DNA of 64,000 nucleotides, from the NCBI RefSeq assembly GCF_002093745.1, contig NZ_MTSB01000017.1, positions 52,938 to 116,937 of the forward strand. The letters are read 5' to 3'. Each line of letters starts with the position of its first letter. Position 1 is the stretch's first letter. Origin of the DNA: Pseudomonas graminis. GTDB lineage: Bacteria > Pseudomonadota > Gammaproteobacteria > Pseudomonadales > Pseudomonadaceae. This document shows positions 61,931 through 64,000 of the stretch, one piece after another. Both the position numbers and the translations under genes were made by a program. The notes under the pieces were generated by a model. It searched no databases, was not told the DNA's origin, and saw only the letters and a program-made list of their open reading frames with translations.

Positions 61931-62326
61931 ATGAATTTCCACACCCGCAAGTGGGTAAAGCCCGAAGACCTCAACCCCAACGGCACCCTGTTCGGTGGCA
62001 GCCTGCTGCGCTGGATCGATGAAGAGGCCGCGATCTACGCGATTGTCCAGTTGGGCAATCAGCGGGTAGTGACCAAGTACATTTCCGAAATCAACTTTGT
62101 CAGCGCCTCGCGTCAGGGCGACATTATCGAACTGGGCATCACGGCCACCGAGTTCGGCCGTACATCGATTACGCTGAAATGCCAGGTGCGCAACAAGATC
62201 ACCCGCAAGAGCATCCTTACGGTCGAGAAGATCGTCTTCGTCAACCTCGACGAAGACGGCCAGCCCGCCCCGCATGGCCGGACTGAAATCCGTTATATAA
62301 AGGACCAGTTCGACGTCGAGGATTGA
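61931..62326 (+). CDS. Acyl-CoA thioesterase (hotdog, YciA-like)
   Basis: A 131-residue hotdog thioesterase. NPNGTLFGGSLLRWIDEEAAIYA carries the conserved Asn/Gly/Asp/Glu active-site helix of acyl-CoA hydrolases; VSASRQGDIIELG follows. ATG 61931 lies seven bases after AGGAG (61920-61924); the GTG at 61925 is too close to it. Likely trims medium or long acyl-CoAs in the cytoplasm. Divergent from ahcY. Confidence 0.9.
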   Translation: MNFHTRKWVKPEDLNPNGTLFGGSLLRWIDEEAAIYAIVQLGNQRVVTKYISEINFVSASRQGDIIELGITATEFGRTSITLKCQVRNKITRKSILTVEKIVFVNLDEDGQPAPHGRTEIRYIKDQFDVED

Positions 62327-62380
62327 CGTCTCGACGCGCTGCAGGCCAGGCGCAGAACGCCAAGCGTTACATAACTTTTT

Positions 62381-64000
62381 TGTGGGAGTGAGCTTGTTCA
62401 CGAAGGCAATGATTCAGACGCCCTTTTTCCAGGGGGGGGCTGTACCTGCCTCTTCGCGAGCAAGCTCGCTTCCACGGCCTTCGGCCAGCATCAGAAGCGG
62501 ACTTGTGCATAGCGATGCGTCGGACACAGAGCGCGCTTCTGCCCGCAGGGCGTGGGAGCGAACTTGTTCGCGAAGACGAGGGTTCAGACGCCCCATTTTC
62601 AATGACTGTACTGGCCTCTTCGCGAGCAAGCTCGCTCCCACAAATAGCAGGGGAACCGCGTCACACCTCTGCGCCATGCTGCCTGCTTATAATCAGCTTT
62701 TCGACTGCAACGTCCGCAGCCACGCCAACCCTTCGCTGGAGTCGCCGTTCGGGCGGTATTTTGTGGGAGTGAGCTTGCTCACGAAGGCAATGATTCAGAC
62801 GCCCTGTTTCCGGGAGCTGTACCTGCCTCTTCGCGAGCAAGCTCACTTCCACGGCCTTCGGCCAGCGTCAGAAGCGGACTTGTGCATAGCGATGCGTCGG
62901 ACACAGAACACGCTTCTGCCCGCAGGGCGTGGGAGCGAACTTGTTCGCGAAGACGAGGGTTCAGACGCCCCATTTTCAATGACTGTACTGGCCTCTTCGC
63001 GAGCAAGCTCGCTCCCACAAATAGCAGGGGAACCGCGTCACACCTCTGCGCCATGCTGCCTGCTTATAATCAGCTTTTCGACTGCAACGTCCGCAGCCAC
63101 GCCAACCCTTCGCTGGAGTCGCCGTTCGGGCGGTATTTTGTGGGAGTGAGCTTGCTCACGAAGGCAATGATTCAGACGCCCCATTTTCAATGACTGTACT
63201 GGCCCCTTCGCGAGCAAGCTCGCTTCCACAATGTTCATAATCAGCTTTTCGACTGCAACGCCCTCAGCCACGCAGGCCTTCGCTGGTGTCGCCGTTCGGG
63301 CGGTATTTTGTGGGAGTGAGCTTGCTCACGAAGGCAATGATTCAGACGCCCCATTTTCAATGACTGTACTGGCCTCTTCGCGAGCAAGCTCGCTCCCACA
63401 AATAGCAGGGGAACCGCGTCACACCTCTGCGCCATGCTGCCTGCTTATAATCAGCTTTCCGACTGCAACCCCCGCAGCCACGCCAACCCTTCGCTGGTGT
63501 CGCCCTTCGGGCGGTATTTGTGGGAGTGAGCTTGCTCACGAAGGCAATGATTCAAACACCCTGTTTCCGGGGGCTGTACCTGCCTCTTCGCGAGCAAGCT
63601 CGCTTCCACGGCCTTCGGCCAGCGTCAGAAGCGGACTTGTGCATAGCGATGCGTCGGACACAGAACACGCTTCTGCCCGCAGGGCGTGGGAGCGAACTTG
63701 TTCGCGAAGACGAGGGTTCAGACGCCCCATTTTCAATGACTGAACTGGCCCCTTCGCGAGCAAGCTCACTTCCACGGCCTTCGGCCAGCATCAGAAGCGG
63801 ACTTGTGCATAGCGATGCGTCGGACACAGAGCGCGCTTCTGCCCGCAGGGCGTGGGAGCGAACTTGTTCGCGAAGACGAGGGTTCAGACGCCCCATTTTC
63901 AATGACTGTACTGGCCTCTTCGCGAGCAAGCTCGCTCCCACAAATAGCAGGGGAACCGCGTCACACCTCTGCGCCATGCTGCCTGCTTATAATCAGCTTT
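62381..64000. repeat. Long composite REP array (runs off the window)
   Basis: Modules such as GTGGGAGTGAGCTTGCTCAC, GGGAGCGAACTTGTTCGCGA and CTTCGCGAGCAAGCTCGCTC alternate with spacers. A larger unit is seen from CAAATAGCAGGGGAACCGCG at 62641, 63018, 63399 and 63941 (spacings 377, 381, 542). Alternating facing REPs make REPIN-type hairpins. No gene and no RAYT transposase is present; all ORFs here come from repeats. The array continues past 64000. Confidence 0.9.

Noticed and set aside
62381..64000. CRISPR or coding repeats at the window end
   Set aside because: The repeated units are REP hairpins with conserved spacers; reading frames are created by the repeats themselves.

Overview
The window is chromosomal DNA of a Pseudomonas, most likely the P. 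syringae group. The evidence is the gene content and order (aroB - SPOR protein - gltBD - hemE; rsmE - bioA - amine oxidase - YceI - rhlE - metF - ahcY), the high G+C, the dense REP-type intergenic repeats and an SAH riboswitch before ahcY. The species call is inference. No rRNA, tRNA, CRISPR array, prophage, integrase or transposase gene was recognised.

Layout. (1) 1-13.1 kb: 3' end of aroB, a DamX-like AAA/SPOR protein, glutamate synthase gltB-gltD, a 1,084-residue DUF6543/dermonecrotic-toxin-like protein inserted between gltD and hemE, then hemE. (2) 13.1-17.1 kb, minus strand: a GntP permease, RpiR regulator and D-aminoacylase operon with a palindromic control region. (3) 17.1-19.1 kb, minus: an AAA ATPase and an HNH nuclease with a 4-base overlap, resembling the Septu (PtuA/PtuB) anti-phage module. 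(4) 19.1-21.4 kb: a divergent MFS transporter and LysR pair. (5) 21.6-38.5 kb, minus: a complete 19-gene aryl polyene (xanthomonadin-like) pigment/lipid cluster, almost every gene overlapping the next. (6) 38.8-40.6 kb: an orphan ParA ATPase, four tandem 150-bp repeats and a solitary PAAR protein. (7) 40.8-49.1 kb: malonate decarboxylase operon mdcABCDEGH with transporter madLM, and a convergent LysR regulator. (8) 49.2-64 kb: a hemolysin III family gene, a tandem array containing copies of the rsmE 3' end, rsmE, bioA, a secreted amine oxidase-like protein, cytochrome b561, YceI, rhlE, metF, ahcY, an acyl-CoA thioesterase, and a long REP array running off the window.

How the genes work together. 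The aryl polyene genes encode an ammonia lyase (aromatic starter), an acyl-ACP ligase fused to a dehydratase, two ACPs, ketosynthases, ketoreductase and dehydratase (polyene extension), methyltransferase and a flavin enzyme (tailoring), and acyltransferases, glycosyltransferase, LolA-like carrier, MMPL exporter and lipoprotein (lipid attachment and export to the outer membrane). The mdc genes build, prime and run malonyl-ACP decarboxylase, and MadLM imports malonate. metF and ahcY are both methionine/SAM-cycle enzymes; ahcY is under an SAH-sensing leader.

The most unusual signals are the Septu-like pair, a flavoenzyme in the pigment cluster with halogenase-type WxWxIP and lysine motifs, the DUF6543 protein with an AT-richer C-terminal tip and no visible immunity gene, repeated partial copies of the rsmE 3' end downstream of that gene, and A-rich Hfq/Crc-like motifs at the translation starts of mdcA and madL.
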